Numbered from the stretch's first letter, positions 1 through 9,922 are shown. The stretch is DNA of 64,000 nucleotides from Asticcacaulis benevestitus DSM 16100 = ATCC BAA-896 (GCF_000376105.1 NZ_AQWM01000002.1:248001-312000), one strand, 5' to 3'. Numbers and translations: made by a program. The notes: generated from the sequence alone by a model not told the origin.

Positions 1-3000
1 TTCAGCATATAGGACGCCGCCTTGAGCACATAGGCGCTCTCGATGGTGTTCATCTGCGACGGGCTCTTCATCGCGTTTTCCAGACGCGCGGTCAGCGAAC
101 GGGCGATATCATCCTCACCGGCCTCATAGGCCAGCGCGATAACACCGGCCAGATCGCGCAAGGGCGTCTGATACCAGTCGTTCGGATCGGTATAACCCAG
201 CGACTTGATCGCCTCGCGGAAGCTCTGGCGGGCGCGGGCGCGATCGCCCATCATGGCCAGACCGGCGGCCACCTGAGCCCGGGCCAGCGGCGATTGCTCT
301 TCCTTGAACTGGACATCGTGATACCAGCGCAGGCGGGCCAGATCACCGCTATGCGCCTTGGCCAGCACATAGAGCGAATAGGCCGAGGCGCGTGACCGCA
401 TCTGCTTGGTCAGCTTCTCACCGGAGACGCCGAACCAGTTCCAGCTCGACGGCACGCTCAGGCGATAATTGACATTGGCATAGCCATCGGGACGCGCCAT
501 CTGACGCATGGCGTTCAGCGACTTGTCGATGGCCTCCTGCGGCACGTAGACACCGCGCGCCTTGGCTTCGAGCAGGAAGTCGGTGGCATAGGCGCCGATA
601 AAGCCATCGGCATTGCCATCACCCGGACGCCACAAACCAAACGCGCCGTCTTCCGACTGACGATCGAGGATCTTGTCGACCGCCACTTTCAGCGCCGCAT
701 TGCCGGGTTTCGCCGCCGTCTTGCCGACCAGAGATTCCGAGACGAACAGCCACGGCATCGCCGCCGAGGTCACCTGTTCGGTGCAGCCGTAAGGATACTT
801 GGCGAGATTGGCCGCCAGAGGCGCGGGGTCGATATTGCGGAACGGCGAATACGACACCTCGACCGTGGCCGAACCCGGTTGCAGGCCGGCCAGCAGATCA
901 GCCGGCGGCGTCCACACCATATTGACCGCCTGCGACGCCGTGGCGACACGGGTCTGCGGTCCCCAGCCGTTGCGGGTCTGGAGATTGAAGCTGTCGTTGA
1001 AGGCGTAGCCCTGCCCGTTCAGCCCGATCTGCACAGACGAGACACCGGTGCGGTTCGGCGCGTTGATGGCGATGGATTCGATGACGCGCTGGCCCTTGTT
1101 GAGGTTGAACGCCTTCTCGAACGCCACGACCAGACCTTGCAGGCCCTTGACGATGGCGGTGTAGAGGCCCGGCTTGCCGTCGGTATTGTCGAGTTCCAGC
1201 GTGGCGAAGGCCTTGTCGCCCGGCGCCAGGAAGCGCGGCAGGGCGAGATCGGCCACCACCGGCTCGCGGATGATCATGCGGCTGTCGACCGAGCCCACAG
1301 CATCGTCGGTCCAGGCCACGGCCATGACGCGCAGTTCGCCGTTGAACTTCTCGATCGGCAGGCGGACATAGGCCTTGCCGTCAAGGCCGGTCTGGACCAC
1401 GCCCGACCACAGGGCGATGGTGCGGATCGGCGTCGTGGTCAAGCCTTCGCCACCCAACTGGTCACCGCCATAGGTCGGCGCGGCAGCGCCCAGGTTCGGA
1501 TCGAGCAAGCGGCCGTAATCGTCGTTATAATCGACGCCGAGCGCGCGCTTGCCGAAATACCAGCCGACCGGATCGGGCGACTTGAACTTGGTCAGGTTGA
1601 GGATGCCCTGATCGACCACCGCGACGCTGACGCGGGCGCGATCGCCCAGCTTCACACCGGAGACCTGCACCGGCACATCGATGAAGTTGCGGCCATTTTT
1701 GTCAGTTTGCGGGCGTTGCGGCTGATCGCTGGCCAGCACCTTGAGGCCGAGCTTGCGCGATTTCGGATCGAGCGGCACATAGACGAGCCCGATGGCGCGG
1801 CGCGGCTTGGAGGCCGTCACCGGATCGCGCGGCTGCATGACACTGACCATGACATAGGCCCCGCCACCCCAAGCCGCCGAGGTTTTCAGCCGCACCGTCG
1901 TGCCGTTCTCACCGATGGAGACCGTCTTGAGATCGATCAGATGATCGGTGGCGACGGCGATCTGCGCCTCACCCTTATAGGGGCCCTTCAGCGTCACCTC
2001 GACCGTATCGCCCTGATTATAGCTCTTGTTGCCCGTGGTGATGCGGACAAAATCGGGCGCATCCGTGCCCTTCTGCGTCGAGCCCCAGCCCGACGAGAAG
2101 CGCGTGACCGTCTTGGCCTGTCCCGGCACCTCGACCTCAAGGCGGTAATCGCCCCAGTCGAGATTGCGCTCAAACGACGCGCCGGTATTGGCGTTGAGAT
2201 CATAGGCCTTGGTCGAGACCACCACGTCGCGGTGGGTCGAGCGCCAGTTCCATTTGCCATCGGAAATATACCAGTCGTAATCCCAGATTTCCGAAATCAG
2301 CTTGACGGTGGCGCCCTTGACGGCGCGCTTGTCGCCCTGCGGCGTCAGGCCGATGATGTTGAAGGCCATGCGCGGCGCATCCTTCCACGAGCCGTCCTTC
2401 TGATCGACCTTGACGCCGAGATAGAGCGGCGCGGTCTTGATGCGCAGGGTCTGGCTTTCGCGCACCGGACGCCCGCCGGGCTCAAAGACCGACGCGGTCA
2501 GGAGCACGGTCAGGGGCTCGGTGGTATCACCCGCCAAGGCCGCATCGAACGGGAAGAGCGCATTGCCCTGGCCATCGGTCGTGGTGGCCGGCAGATCGAC
2601 ATATTTCTCTTCGTAGGGCTTGGTTTCGTCACCGAAGCTGTAATCGGTAAATTTCGGGAACGGGTTGCCGTCAGCGCGGATGCGCGCCTCGCCGGTCACC
2701 TGCAGGCCGGAACCGATGGCGCCATAGAGATAGCGCGCCGCCACGGTCACCGGACGGGTTTCGCCGGCCGAGAGCAAAGGTTTGGTGGCGTCGGCCTTGA
2801 TATCAACGCCCAGACGCTGCGGCGCGAAATCCTCGACCGCGAAGCTCGTCGAGCCCGCCGGTTCGTCCATGCCGACCAGTTCGACACGCGCCGCCCACTG
2901 GCCGCGCGGCGCCGATTTCGGCAGGTTGACATTGACGCTGGCAAAGCCGAGCGGCGTCTTCTCGAAGCTGAAACGGAAGGCTTCCACGCCCGAAGGCCGG

Positions 3001-4376
3001 GTGACGACGATAAAGCCCTTGCGGTCCTTGATCGCCTTGCCTTCCGGATCGCGCACCATGGCGACCAGGCGCACGGTTTCGCCGGGGCGATAGATGCCGC
3101 GGTCGCTGTACATGTAGGAATCGACGCCGGTGGCGTTGGCGCGGCCGGTGCCGGTTTCGCCCGCTTCACTGCGCCCGCCGACGCCGTGCGAGGTCAGGTC
3201 CATCGGCGAACGGTCGAGATCGACGGCGGTAAAATCATCGGCACCGCCATAGGCCATGATCATCTTGGGCGTCAGGGCGTCCTTGCCCTTGAGCAAAGCG
3301 CCGTTGAAGCTGGCACGACCATCGACGCCGGAGCGCACTTCGCCGAGCGTATCGCCGTTGGTGGCCACGAGATCGACCTTGACGCCCGACAGCGGCTTGG
3401 CCGTTTTCAGCGAGCGCACCACGACGTCAAGGCCATTTTGCCCCTTGTACGTGGTCAGGGCCATGTCGGTATAGAGCACCCAGCGACGGGCCTGCGCCGG
3501 CTCATCGTCGCTCTTCTTGTCGCGGCCACCCGAAGCGTCGCGCACCTTGATGACATAGGCGCCGGCGTTCAGTGTTTTCAGCACCGCGCCGAGCGGGAAC
3601 ACGGTCGTGACGCGTTCGCCATTGCCGGTCTTCACCGCCACCTTGCCGGTCCAGATCTTGACGCCGATATCGTCGGCGGCATCGTCACCATAGGCATAAT
3701 CGTATTCGCCCTCGGCCACCGGATCGGGGGCGGAGACCGACTTTCTCACCAAGTTGCGGTCAGATACATGCCAGACCTCGAACGCCAGGGCCGACACATT
3801 GACGGTTTCGACCGCCACGCCATCGGCTTCCTCACGCGGCAGGATAACGCCATTGCCGGCAAAGCCGACATAGGGCGGCTTCTCGCCGAAGCTGAAATCG
3901 AGATCGGCATTGGCTTTCAGTTCGTCATTGCCCTTGCCGGGCAGGCCCTTCAGCAGGGTGATGCGGCGATCGACGAAATCAAGACCGGAAACGCACAGAG
4001 TGGCGTCCTTCACCGAAACGGCCGGCGCGTTGGGCAGGGCGGGCGAGACAACGACATAGTCGCCATAGGGCTTGGCCGGATCGAGCGGCTTTGAGAATTC
4101 GACGCAGGCCTTGGGCGACGGGCCGCTGGTGTCCAGGTTCTGGTGCCAGACGGCAAAGCCGGCCGGGCGCGCATCACCGGCGCGCGGGGCGTTTTTGTCG
4201 CGCAGCTTGCCGAACAGGCCGGTGGCCGGCTTGCCGACCTCGCCGGAGGCCGCCGCCTCGGCCTTGTGCTTGGCATTGCTGCTGAGCGCATGATCGGTCA
4301 GGAAGCCGATGCCGAAACCGGCAATCAATACCGCTGCGGCGCCCGCGATGAGGGTCCGGTTGTGCCAGTCGATCAT
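1..4376 (-). CDS. Bacterial alpha-2-macroglobulin family protein (3' end beyond window)
   Basis: The minus strand is open from an ATG at 4376 to the window edge, about 1458 codons, so the C-terminus is missing. Residues about 7-27 form a hydrophobic signal anchor without a lipobox Cys. MG/bait-like beta domains follow, with the typical bacterial A2M stretch around a GCTEQ thioester-like motif at about 770-790. After it come alpha-helical repeats of the thioester domain (DGAFGLW, ATDFLLEA). Such proteins are anchored to the inner membrane facing the periplasm and are thought to trap proteases, usually beside a class 1c penicillin-binding protein, which would lie outside this window. Whether the thioester forms cannot be read from sequence; the Cys and Gln needed for it are present. 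Family assignment is confident. Confidence 0.9.
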   Translation of the reverse strand, partial: MIDWHNRTLIAGAAAVLIAGFGIGFLTDHALSSNAKHKAEAAASGEVGKPATGLFGKLRDKNAPRAGDARPAGFAVWHQNLDTSGPSPKACVEFSKPLDPAKPYGDYVVVSPALPNAPAVSVKDATLCVSGLDFVDRRITLLKGLPGKGNDELKANADLDFSFGEKPPYVGFAGNGVILPREEADGVAVETVNVSALAFEVWHVSDRNLVRKSVSAPDPVAEGEYDYAYGDDAADDIGVKIWTGKVAVKTGNGERVTTVFPLGAVLKTLNAGAYVIKVRDASGGRDKKSDDEPAQARRWVLYTDMALTTYKGQNGLDVVVRSLKTAKPLSGVKVDLVATNGDTLGEVRSGVDGRASFNGALLKGKDALTPKMIMAYGGADDFTAVDLDRSPMDLTSHGVGGRSEAGETGTGRANATGVDSYMYSDRGIYRPGETVRLVAMVRDPEGKAIKDRKGFIVVTRPSGVEAFRFSFEKTPLGFASVNVNLPKSAPRGQWAARVELVGMDEPAGSTSFAVEDFAPQRLGVDIKADATKPLLSAGETRPVTVAARYLYGAIGSGLQVTGEARIRADGNPFPKFTDYSFGDETKPYEEKYVDLPATTTDGQGNALFPFDAALAGDTTEPLTVLLTASVFEPGGRPVRESQTLRIKTAPLYLGVKVDQKDGSWKDAPRMAFNIIGLTPQGDKRAVKGATVKLISEIWDYDWYISDGKWNWRSTHRDVVVSTKAYDLNANTGASFERNLDWGDYRLEVEVPGQAKTVTRFSSGWGSTQKGTDAPDFVRITTGNKSYNQGDTVEVTLKGPYKGEAQIAVATDHLIDLKTVSIGENGTTVRLKTSAAWGGGAYVMVSVMQPRDPVTASKPRRAIGLVYVPLDPKSRKLGLKVLASDQPQRPQTDKNGRNFIDVPVQVSGVKLGDRARVSVAVVDQGILNLTKFKSPDPVGWYFGKRALGVDYNDDYGRLLDPNLGAAAPTYGGDQLGGEGLTTTPIRTIALWSGVVQTGLDGKAYVRLPIEKFNGELRVMAVAWTDDAVGSVDSRMIIREPVVADLALPRFLAPGDKAFATLELDNTDGKPGLYTAIVKGLQGLVVAFEKAFNLNKGQRVIESIAINAPNRTGVSSVQIGLNGQGYAFNDSFNLQTRNGWGPQTRVATASQAVNMVWTPPADLLAGLQPGSATVEVSYSPFRNIDPAPLAANLAKYPYGCTEQVTSAAMPWLFVSESLVGKTAAKPGNAALKVAVDKILDRQSEDGAFGLWRPGDGNADGFIGAYATDFLLEAKARGVYVPQEAIDKSLNAMRQMARPDGYANVNYRLSVPSSWNWFGVSGEKLTKQMRSRASAYSLYVLAKAHSGDLARLRWYHDVQFKEEQSPLARAQVAAGLAMMGDRARARQSFREAIKSLGYTDPNDWYQTPLRDLAGVIALAYEAGEDDIARSLTARLENAMKSPSQMNTIESAYVLKAASYML

Positions 4377-4590
4377 GGAAAATATTCCCCGCCTGCTATT
4401 AGGGTATCGCGACCCTGCTCATCTTCATCAGCGGCGAATCAAGAGCAGATTGCGGCAAAGATCAATCTTTAGTTTTGTGAATTGCACAAATAAGGATAGT
4501 GATTCTGTATAAGAGATGCTTACCGGCGGGGGCGATATCTATATCCAATACCGCATACTGGTAAGCCATGCCCGCTGGAGAGTATGAGCC

Positions 4591-5094
4591 TTGAGCCAAT
4601 TTGCACGCGTAATGGTGCTTGTGGTTGACGACAACCACTACATGCGGGTTATTGTCGGCACCATGCTGCGGTCGATAGGCATCACCCAGATCCGTGAAGC
4701 CTCCGATGGTATTGACGCGCTGGAAATCGTGCGCGACTGGCGACCCGACGTCATCATCCTCGACCTGATGATGGAACAGCTCGACGGCATCGAATTCACC
4801 AAGCTGGTGCGCCGCGGCACCGACAGCCCCAACCCCTACGTCCCCATTATCATGATGACCGGCCACACCGACCGCCGCCGCGTGATCGAGGCGCGCGATG
4901 CCGGCGTCAACGAGTTCGTGGCCAAACCCCTGACCGCGCGCGCCCTGATCGACCGGATGCGCAGCGTGATCAATAACGAGCGCGGCTGGGTGAAATCGGC
5001 CAACTATGTCGGCCCCGACCGCCGCCGCCGGGCCAATCCGAACTACAAGGGTCCGTTCCGCCGCGTCGCCGACAAGGCCGATGGGAAAATTTGA
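4591..5094 (+). CDS. Single-domain CheY-like response regulator with GPDRRRR tail
   Basis: The 167-residue protein is a receiver domain (about residues 6-125): acidic pocket VVDDN near residue 13, phospho-acceptor Asp in IILDLMM near residue 57, Thr in MMTGHT and Lys in VAKPL. There is no output domain, only a basic tail of about 40 residues with YVGPDRRRR and GPFRR, seen in a group of alphaproteobacterial single-domain regulators; its function is unclear. The start is TTG, chosen because GGAG at 4577-4580 lies 10 bases upstream; ATG 4612 would cut the acidic pocket close. No kinase gene is adjacent, so its partner is unknown. It is divergent from the macroglobulin gene. Confidence 0.9.
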   Translation: MSQFARVMVLVVDDNHYMRVIVGTMLRSIGITQIREASDGIDALEIVRDWRPDVIILDLMMEQLDGIEFTKLVRRGTDSPNPYVPIIMMTGHTDRRRVIEARDAGVNEFVAKPLTARALIDRMRSVINNERGWVKSANYVGPDRRRRANPNYKGPFRRVADKADGKI

Positions 5095-5111
5095 AGGGGC
5101 ACCGCCCCTTC
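5093..5111 (+). terminator. Stop-proximal hairpin after the response regulator gene
   Basis: GAAGGGGC-acc-GCCCCTTC overlaps the TGA stop and is followed by ACCCCTAACTCGACAGCG, without a T-run. The same stop-hairpin-ACCC layout recurs after dnaJ, glmM and rpsA, so it is either a terminator or a 3' stabilising element. Confidence 0.5.
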
Positions 5112-5218
5112 ACCCCTAACTCGACAGCGCAAATTCATTTCGCAACGCGACATTTTGCCCGCGGCTTAAACACTTTTCCCCTTCGCAAATTTATCCTTTT
5201 CGGGCTACAAAGCCCGTC

Positions 5219-6007
5219 ATGACCCAACACGCCACCTCCCCCTTTGGTTTCAAGGATGTCGACGCCCGCGAAAAGGTGGCGATGGTCCATGATGTTTTCA
5301 AAAATGTCGCCTCAAGCTACGACCTGATGAACGACGTCATGTCGGGCGGGGTCCACCACCTGTGGAAGGACGCGGCCTGCGCCCGTCTCAATCCGCAACC
5401 GGGTGAGGTCATCATCGATTGCGCCGGCGGCACCGGCGATATCGCCCGCCGCCTCGCCAAACTGGCGCGCGCCGCCAAGGCCCGTCGTCTGTCACGCGGC
5501 TATGCGGCCAAGGACGCCGAGATCCGCATCATCGACTATAACGAGGCCATGATCATGGCCGGCCGTGAAAAGTCGGCGAAGCAACACCTCGATGAGCCGG
5601 AAATCTCGTGGTCGGTCGGTGACGCCATGAACCTTGCGATCGATGACAATACGATCGACGCCTACATCATCTCGTTCGGCATCCGTAACGTCGCCGATGT
5701 GCAGGTCGCGCTCAATGAAGCCAAACGCGTCCTCAAGCCGGGCGGCCGCTTCTTCTGCCTCGAATTCTCGCACCCGACCTCGTCGGTGATATCGAAAATC
5801 TACGAAACCTATTCGTTCAAGGTCATCCCCTTCATGGGCGAACTGGTGGCGAAGGACCGCGACAGCTACCAGTACCTCGTCGAGTCGATCCAGCGCTTCC
5901 CCGATCAGGATACCTTCAAGGGCCTGATGGACAAGGCCGGTTTCCGCGCCACCCGCTATACCAACTTCTCCGGCGGGGTCTGCGCCCTGCATGAAGGCTG
6001 GGCATAA
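5219..6007 (+). CDS. ubiE: Demethylmenaquinone/ubiquinone C-methyltransferase UbiE
   Basis: A 262-residue class I SAM methyltransferase that C-methylates the benzoquinol ring in ubiquinone synthesis. Visible are the UbiE start ([19 protein letters not shown]), [17 protein letters not shown] at about 34-50, the SAM motif DCAGGTGD at 67-74, SFGIRNV and LKPGGRF, and the C-terminal [10 protein letters not shown] signature. A short basic insert (residues about 84-97) separates motif I from the acidic loop, as in other alphaproteobacterial UbiEs. It overlaps ubiB by 17 bases, which suggests translational coupling. No clear Shine-Dalgarno precedes ATG 5219, but homology supports this start. Confidence 0.96.
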   Translation: MTQHATSPFGFKDVDAREKVAMVHDVFKNVASSYDLMNDVMSGGVHHLWKDAACARLNPQPGEVIIDCAGGTGDIARRLAKLARAAKARRLSRGYAAKDAEIRIIDYNEAMIMAGREKSAKQHLDEPEISWSVGDAMNLAIDDNTIDAYIISFGIRNVADVQVALNEAKRVLKPGGRFFCLEFSHPTSSVISKIYETYSFKVIPFMGELVAKDRDSYQYLVESIQRFPDQDTFKGLMDKAGFRATRYTNFSGGVCALHEGWA

Positions 6008-7529
6008 CAGCTTGTCGGGTCTGAACTCATGGCTGCGCATGTTCCGCACGGGCCTTGTCCTGCTGCGTTATGACGCCCTGTTACCGAAGGAAACGGCGCA
6101 CCTGCTGCCGCCTGTGCCGCGCGCCTTCGCCGGTCTATTGCGGTCTATGTTCGCCAGAAAAACCAACCTTCGCCCCGGTGAGCGCTACGCCATCGCCCTG
6201 CAGCAGTTGGGGCCCGCCTTTATCAAGCTCGGCCAGGTGCTTTCGACGCGCGGCGATATCTTCGGACAGCAGTTCATCATCGATCTGGCCCACCTGAAGG
6301 ACAACCTGCCCCCCTTCCCGCAATCGGTGGCGGAGGCCAGCGTGGTCGAATCGCTCGGCAAGCCGGTCGACGCCATTTTCAGCCATTTCGGCGATGTGCT
6401 GGGTTCGGCCTCGATCGCCCAGGCGCACGAAGCGGTTCTGCTCGATGGCCGCAAGGTCGCGGTCAAGATCCTGCGCCCCGATATCGAGACGGTCATCGCC
6501 TCCGACATCGACATGATGGTGCTGGCCGCCAGCATGGTCGTCTTCTTCTTCCCGTCGACGCGCCGGCTGGAACCGGTCGCTTTCGTCGATACCGTGGCGC
6601 AGTCGCTGCTGCTCGAACTCGACCTGCGTCTCGAAGCTTCGGCCTGCGACGAGATCGGCAAGATCATCAATACCGAGCCCTGGATGAGCGCGCCGAAGGT
6701 GGTGTGGCATCAGGTGTCGCGTCGCGTTCTGGTCACCGAGTGGGCGCAGGGCACGCCACTCAGCCGTCCCGAAGCCCTGACCCTGCCCGGCCTCGCCCAC
6801 AAGGAACTGGCCGACAACCTGATCCGCGCCTTCCTCAGTCAGGCCCTCGATCACGGCGCCTTCCACGCCGATCTGCACGAAGGCAATCTGTTCGTCAGCG
6901 CGCCGGCACAGATCACCGCCATCGATTTCGGCATCATCGGCCGTCTGCGCCCCAAGGAGCGCCGATATCTGGCGGAAATGCTGTGGGGCTTCCTGCGCCG
7001 CGACTACAAGCGCGTCGCCGAGGTCCATTTCGAGGCCGGTTATGTGCCGCGCCACCACAATGTCGATAGTTTCGCGCAGGCCCTGCGCGCCGTCGGGGAG
7101 CCGGTGCTGGGCCAGAAGGCCACCGAGGTCTCGATGGGCCGCCTGCTGACCCAGTTGTTCGAAATCACGGCGCAGTTTGATATGCACCTGCGCCCCGAAC
7201 TGGTGTTGCTGCAAAAGACCATGGTGTCGGTCGAGGGTGTGGCGCGCCGAATCTATCCCGAACACGATCTGTGGGAAGCCGCCCGTCCGGTGGTCAAGGA
7301 CTGGATTTCGCGCGAACTGTCGCCGGTGGTCCAGACCCGCCGTATCGTTGAAAAGCTGATCAGCCGCCTGCGCACCGATGACGACGAGTACAACGCGCCT
7401 GCCAACCGCGAAGCCGTGGAACTGGCGGCGCTGAAAATGGTGGCCGCGCAGGGGCGCACCTTCGGTCTGATCGCACTGGTCGTCTCGGTGATCTCGCTGG
7501 CGGTGATCATCTGGCTGGCCGTGCGCTAG
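5991..7529 (+). CDS. ubiB: UbiB, atypical ABC1/ADCK-family kinase for ubiquinone synthesis
   Basis: The 512-residue protein carries the UbiB landmarks: KLGQVLSTR (about 79-87), the Ala-rich loop [10 protein letters not shown] replacing the usual P-loop, AVKILRP with the ATP-site Lys, ADLHEGNLF, and AIDFGIIG with the metal-binding Asp. A hydrophobic C-terminal segment (about 489-510) anchors it to the inner membrane. UbiB proteins are needed for CoQ synthesis or lipid handling; the exact reaction is unsettled. The start lies inside ubiE, giving an ubiE-ubiB operon. Confidence 0.96.
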   Translation: MKAGHNSLSGLNSWLRMFRTGLVLLRYDALLPKETAHLLPPVPRAFAGLLRSMFARKTNLRPGERYAIALQQLGPAFIKLGQVLSTRGDIFGQQFIIDLAHLKDNLPPFPQSVAEASVVESLGKPVDAIFSHFGDVLGSASIAQAHEAVLLDGRKVAVKILRPDIETVIASDIDMMVLAASMVVFFFPSTRRLEPVAFVDTVAQSLLLELDLRLEASACDEIGKIINTEPWMSAPKVVWHQVSRRVLVTEWAQGTPLSRPEALTLPGLAHKELADNLIRAFLSQALDHGAFHADLHEGNLFVSAPAQITAIDFGIIGRLRPKERRYLAEMLWGFLRRDYKRVAEVHFEAGYVPRHHNVDSFAQALRAVGEPVLGQKATEVSMGRLLTQLFEITAQFDMHLRPELVLLQKTMVSVEGVARRIYPEHDLWEAARPVVKDWISRELSPVVQTRRIVEKLISRLRTDDDEYNAPANREAVELAALKMVAAQGRTFGLIALVVSVISLAVIIWLAVR

Positions 7530-7589
7530 ACTTTTTCTTATCCCTCCCTTTAGCGGAGCGGCATAAAAATTCAGCCCGAACCAGTCTCT

Positions 7590-7733
7590 GGCGATAGCGG
7601 TAGCGTGAAGCGTCCAAGAACATCTGTGTCATCTGTGGATACCTTCCTTCCGACGTCAGAACGCACGCGAAGGTCCGTGAGTTGATCCACAGATGACACC
7701 GACATTCAGGTTAATCACGCTACCGCTATCGCC
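7590..7733. repeat. Inverted-repeat element with ATCTGTGTCATCTGTGGAT core
   Basis: GGCGATAGCGGTAGCGTGA at 7590-7608 is exactly inverted at 7715-7733. Inside, ATCTGTGTCATCTGTGGATA (from 7622) has an inverted partner ATCCACAGATGAC near 7684-7697. Related copies occur at 16291-16345 and 20261-20376. There is no coding capacity; it looks like a dispersed palindromic intergenic element. Confidence 0.75.
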
Positions 7734-7759
7734 AAAAACCTGAACCGTATGACTTTCTT

Positions 7760-7905
7760 CCCCTCTCCCCATGCCTATGGGGAGAGGGCGGCAGGCAAGG
7801 CGAAGCCGCAGAATGCCGGGGTGAGGGGCTTGCATGGGAAAGCCCTCACCCGGTCGCCTTCGCCTTGCTCGGCTCCCGTCCTCTCCCCTCACGAGGGGAG
7901 AGGGG
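7760..7905. repeat. Intergenic CTCTCCCC/GGGGAGAG palindromic repeat
   Basis: Two hairpins frame the block: CCCTCTCCCC...GGGGAGAGGG (7761-7788) and CCTCTCCCCTC-ac-GAGGGGAGAGG (7880-7903). A related hairpin is at 12460-12485. Together with the preceding element it fills the 7530-7925 gap, in which I see no gene. Confidence 0.65.
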
Positions 7906-7925
7906 GAAATTGTTGGTTCCGACAC

Positions 7926-8525
7926 TTAATACCCGTCACGCCTCGGTGTGCGGCGCTCGCTTTCGATCTGTTTCTGCTTCTGCCAATAGGCCGCGCCGTT
8001 ATCCGGCCTGAACAGGGTGCGCGGCGCGCCTTGCTTCGTCATCACCGCAAAGACATTGCCCTTCGGCTCGTAAAACAAGGTATCGCCATTGGTCCGCTTC
8101 AGAGTCTGTGTGCCCGGCGGCGGGCTATGGATGAAGCCATGCACCATGGCCATGTAATCCGGATAGGACTTGGCCGAAAACTCCGGGCCATGCTTCTCGA
8201 AATGATAATGGGCGTTTTCGTCGGCCGAATATTTGCGGTTCTTCGACCATAACGGCCAGTCGCCATAGTGGCTGTCCGTGATCCGGGCGCGATCCGCGGC
8301 GATCGGCAGGGCCGCGCCCACCACCGGCGCCGAATCATCGACCATCGGCATCGAGGCCTGCTCAACCGACTTATCGGCGCCCGCCCAGACCGGCTTTTTA
8401 CCCGTCTGCACCCGCTCGGCGGGGGCCTTGCCGGCGCCATCGGGCAAAACCGCCGACGGACCGGCATCGCAGGCCACAAGCCCGATCAGTCCCAGCAAAC
8501 CGAGTAGAAGTCTTATCCCCCGCAC
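7926..8525 (-). CDS. Lipoprotein with BECR/EndoU-like nuclease-toxin type C-terminal domain
   Basis: Translation from GTG 8525, preceded by AAGGGGA, gives about 199 residues beginning with a lipoprotein signal (MRGIRLLLGLLGLIGLVAC), lipobox LVAC. A low-complexity linker is followed by a C-terminal domain with HYHFEKHGPEF, YPDYMAM, GDTLFYEPKGNVFAVM, and APRTLFRP ending in YW. The order KHG.F / eY...A / D.l.y....N.fav...G..rT.f.p matches the fold of barnase-EndoU-ColicinE5-RelE-like RNase toxins found at polymorphic toxin C-termini. Whether it is an active nuclease is unknown. A longer upstream reading is open but would bury the signal peptide. It is divergent from coaBC. Confidence 0.75.
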   Translation of the reverse strand: MRGIRLLLGLLGLIGLVACDAGPSAVLPDGAGKAPAERVQTGKKPVWAGADKSVEQASMPMVDDSAPVVGAALPIAADRARITDSHYGDWPLWSKNRKYSADENAHYHFEKHGPEFSAKSYPDYMAMVHGFIHSPPPGTQTLKRTNGDTLFYEPKGNVFAVMTKQGAPRTLFRPDNGAAYWQKQKQIESERRTPRRDGY

Positions 8526-8638
8526 ACCTTGTCCCCTTGCTTCGCGCCGCTTACCTATGGCACAAGGCCAACTGAGTTTAAAGGATTTGCCATGCGCTTG
8601 TATTTGCTTCCAAAGCATAAAGACTCTGCGTCTTTGTG

Positions 8639-8704
8639 CTTTGGCAAGGGCGACTGCCCGCCGCCGCCGTCGCGGCGAGCCCGCGCGGCTTCTGAGCGCA
8701 TAAA
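8639..8704 (+). repeat. 65-base dispersed repeat upstream of coaBC (copy 1)
   Basis: TTTGGCAAGGGCGACTGCCCGCC followed by GCGGCGAGCCCGCGCGGC and AGCGCATAA recurs inverted at 63109-63171 between trpF and trpB. The spacers differ but the blocks are kept, suggesting a folded element. Both copies end shortly before a start codon. Confidence 0.6.
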
Positions 8705-8734
8705 ATTCGGTTTTTGGCAAATCGGAGATTTGTC

Positions 8735-9922
8735 ATGAAGCGCATATTACTGATCATCGGCGGGGGCATCGGGGCCTATAAATCGCTCGAACTGATCCGC
8801 CTGATCAAGAAGGCCGGTCTCAATGTGCGCGTCGTACTCACAAAAGCGGCGCACGAATTTATCACGCCCCTGACCGCCGCCGCCCTTTCCGGCGACAAGG
8901 TCTATACCGACCTGTTCGATCTCACCGACGAGACCGAAATGGGTCATATCATGCTGTCGCGTCAGGCCGATCTGGTCGTCGTGGCCCCCGCCACCGCCGA
9001 CATGATGGCCAAGCAGGCGCAAGGCCTCGCCAGCGATCTGGCCTCAACCCTGCTCCTCGCCACCGACAAGCGCGTCCTGCTGGCCCCGGCCATGAATGTG
9101 CGCATGTGGCACCACGCCGCCACCCAGCGTAATCTGGAAACCCTCAAAGGTGACGGCGTCCTCTTCACCGGCCCCAATGAAGGCGACATGGCGTGCGGCG
9201 AATTTGGCCTTGGCCGCATGAGCGAGCCGGAAGCGATCCTGGCCGCCATCCAGTTCCATATCACCGGCGGGGTCGATGGGCCTTTGGCTGGCAAAAAGGT
9301 GGTCATCACCGCCGGCCCTACCTTTGAACCGCTCGATCCGGTGCGCGGCCTAACCAATCGTTCCTCCGGCAGGCAGGGCTATGCCATCGCCGAGAAGCTG
9401 GTGCGCGATGGTGCCGACGTCACCCTGATCTCCGGCCCAGTGGCGCTGCCGACGCCGGTCGGCGTGACGCGCCTCGATGTCGATACGGCGCAGGACATGT
9501 TCGACGCCGTCCACGCCCAGCTTCCCTGTGATGTGTTCGTGGGCGTGGCGGCGGTGGCCGACTGGCGCGCCAAGGATATCGCCTCGGAAAAGCAGAAGAA
9601 GACCACCGACAACGAGCTGTCGATCACCTTCGTCAAGAACCCCGACATCCTCGAAGCCGTGTCGAAGCATCTCGATCTGCGCCCGCGTCTCGTCATCGGT
9701 TTCGCCGCCGAAACGCAGAAGCTGGAAGACTACGCCAAGGCCAAGCTGGCTTCCAAGGGCTGCGACGCCATCGTGGCCAATGATGTCTCCACCGGCGTCT
9801 TTGGCAGCAACAGCAACGCCGCCACCCTCGTCGATCTCGACGGATTCACCCCGATCGCCGGTCAGACCAAGGCCGATATCGCCGATTTCCTCAGCACCTA
9901 TATTCAAAAGCGCATCTCATGA
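8735..9922 (+). CDS. coaBC: Bifunctional phosphopantothenoylcysteine decarboxylase/synthetase CoaBC (Dfp)
   Basis: It makes 4'-phosphopantetheine from phosphopantothenate and cysteine for coenzyme A. The N-terminal flavin-dependent CoaC domain shows [11 protein letters not shown] with the catalytic His, PAMNVRMW, and the flexible-flap Cys in [11 protein letters not shown]. The C-terminal CoaB domain shows [28 protein letters not shown] and KNPDIL with the catalytic Lys. GGAG at 8724-8727 sets ATG 8735 as the start, giving 395 residues. The stop overlaps the dut start (ATGA), so the two genes are translationally coupled. Confidence 0.97.
   Translation: MKRILLIIGGGIGAYKSLELIRLIKKAGLNVRVVLTKAAHEFITPLTAAALSGDKVYTDLFDLTDETEMGHIMLSRQADLVVVAPATADMMAKQAQGLASDLASTLLLATDKRVLLAPAMNVRMWHHAATQRNLETLKGDGVLFTGPNEGDMACGEFGLGRMSEPEAILAAIQFHITGGVDGPLAGKKVVITAGPTFEPLDPVRGLTNRSSGRQGYAIAEKLVRDGADVTLISGPVALPTPVGVTRLDVDTAQDMFDAVHAQLPCDVFVGVAAVADWRAKDIASEKQKKTTDNELSITFVKNPDILEAVSKHLDLRPRLVIGFAAETQKLEDYAKAKLASKGCDAIVANDVSTGVFGSNSNAATLVDLDGFTPIAGQTKADIADFLSTYIQKRIS

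Noticed and set aside
879-4094. Plus-strand open frame of 1071 codons
   Set aside because: Its Asp/His/Arg/Gly-rich product is the antisense shadow of the alpha-2-macroglobulin gene, which shows real family motifs.
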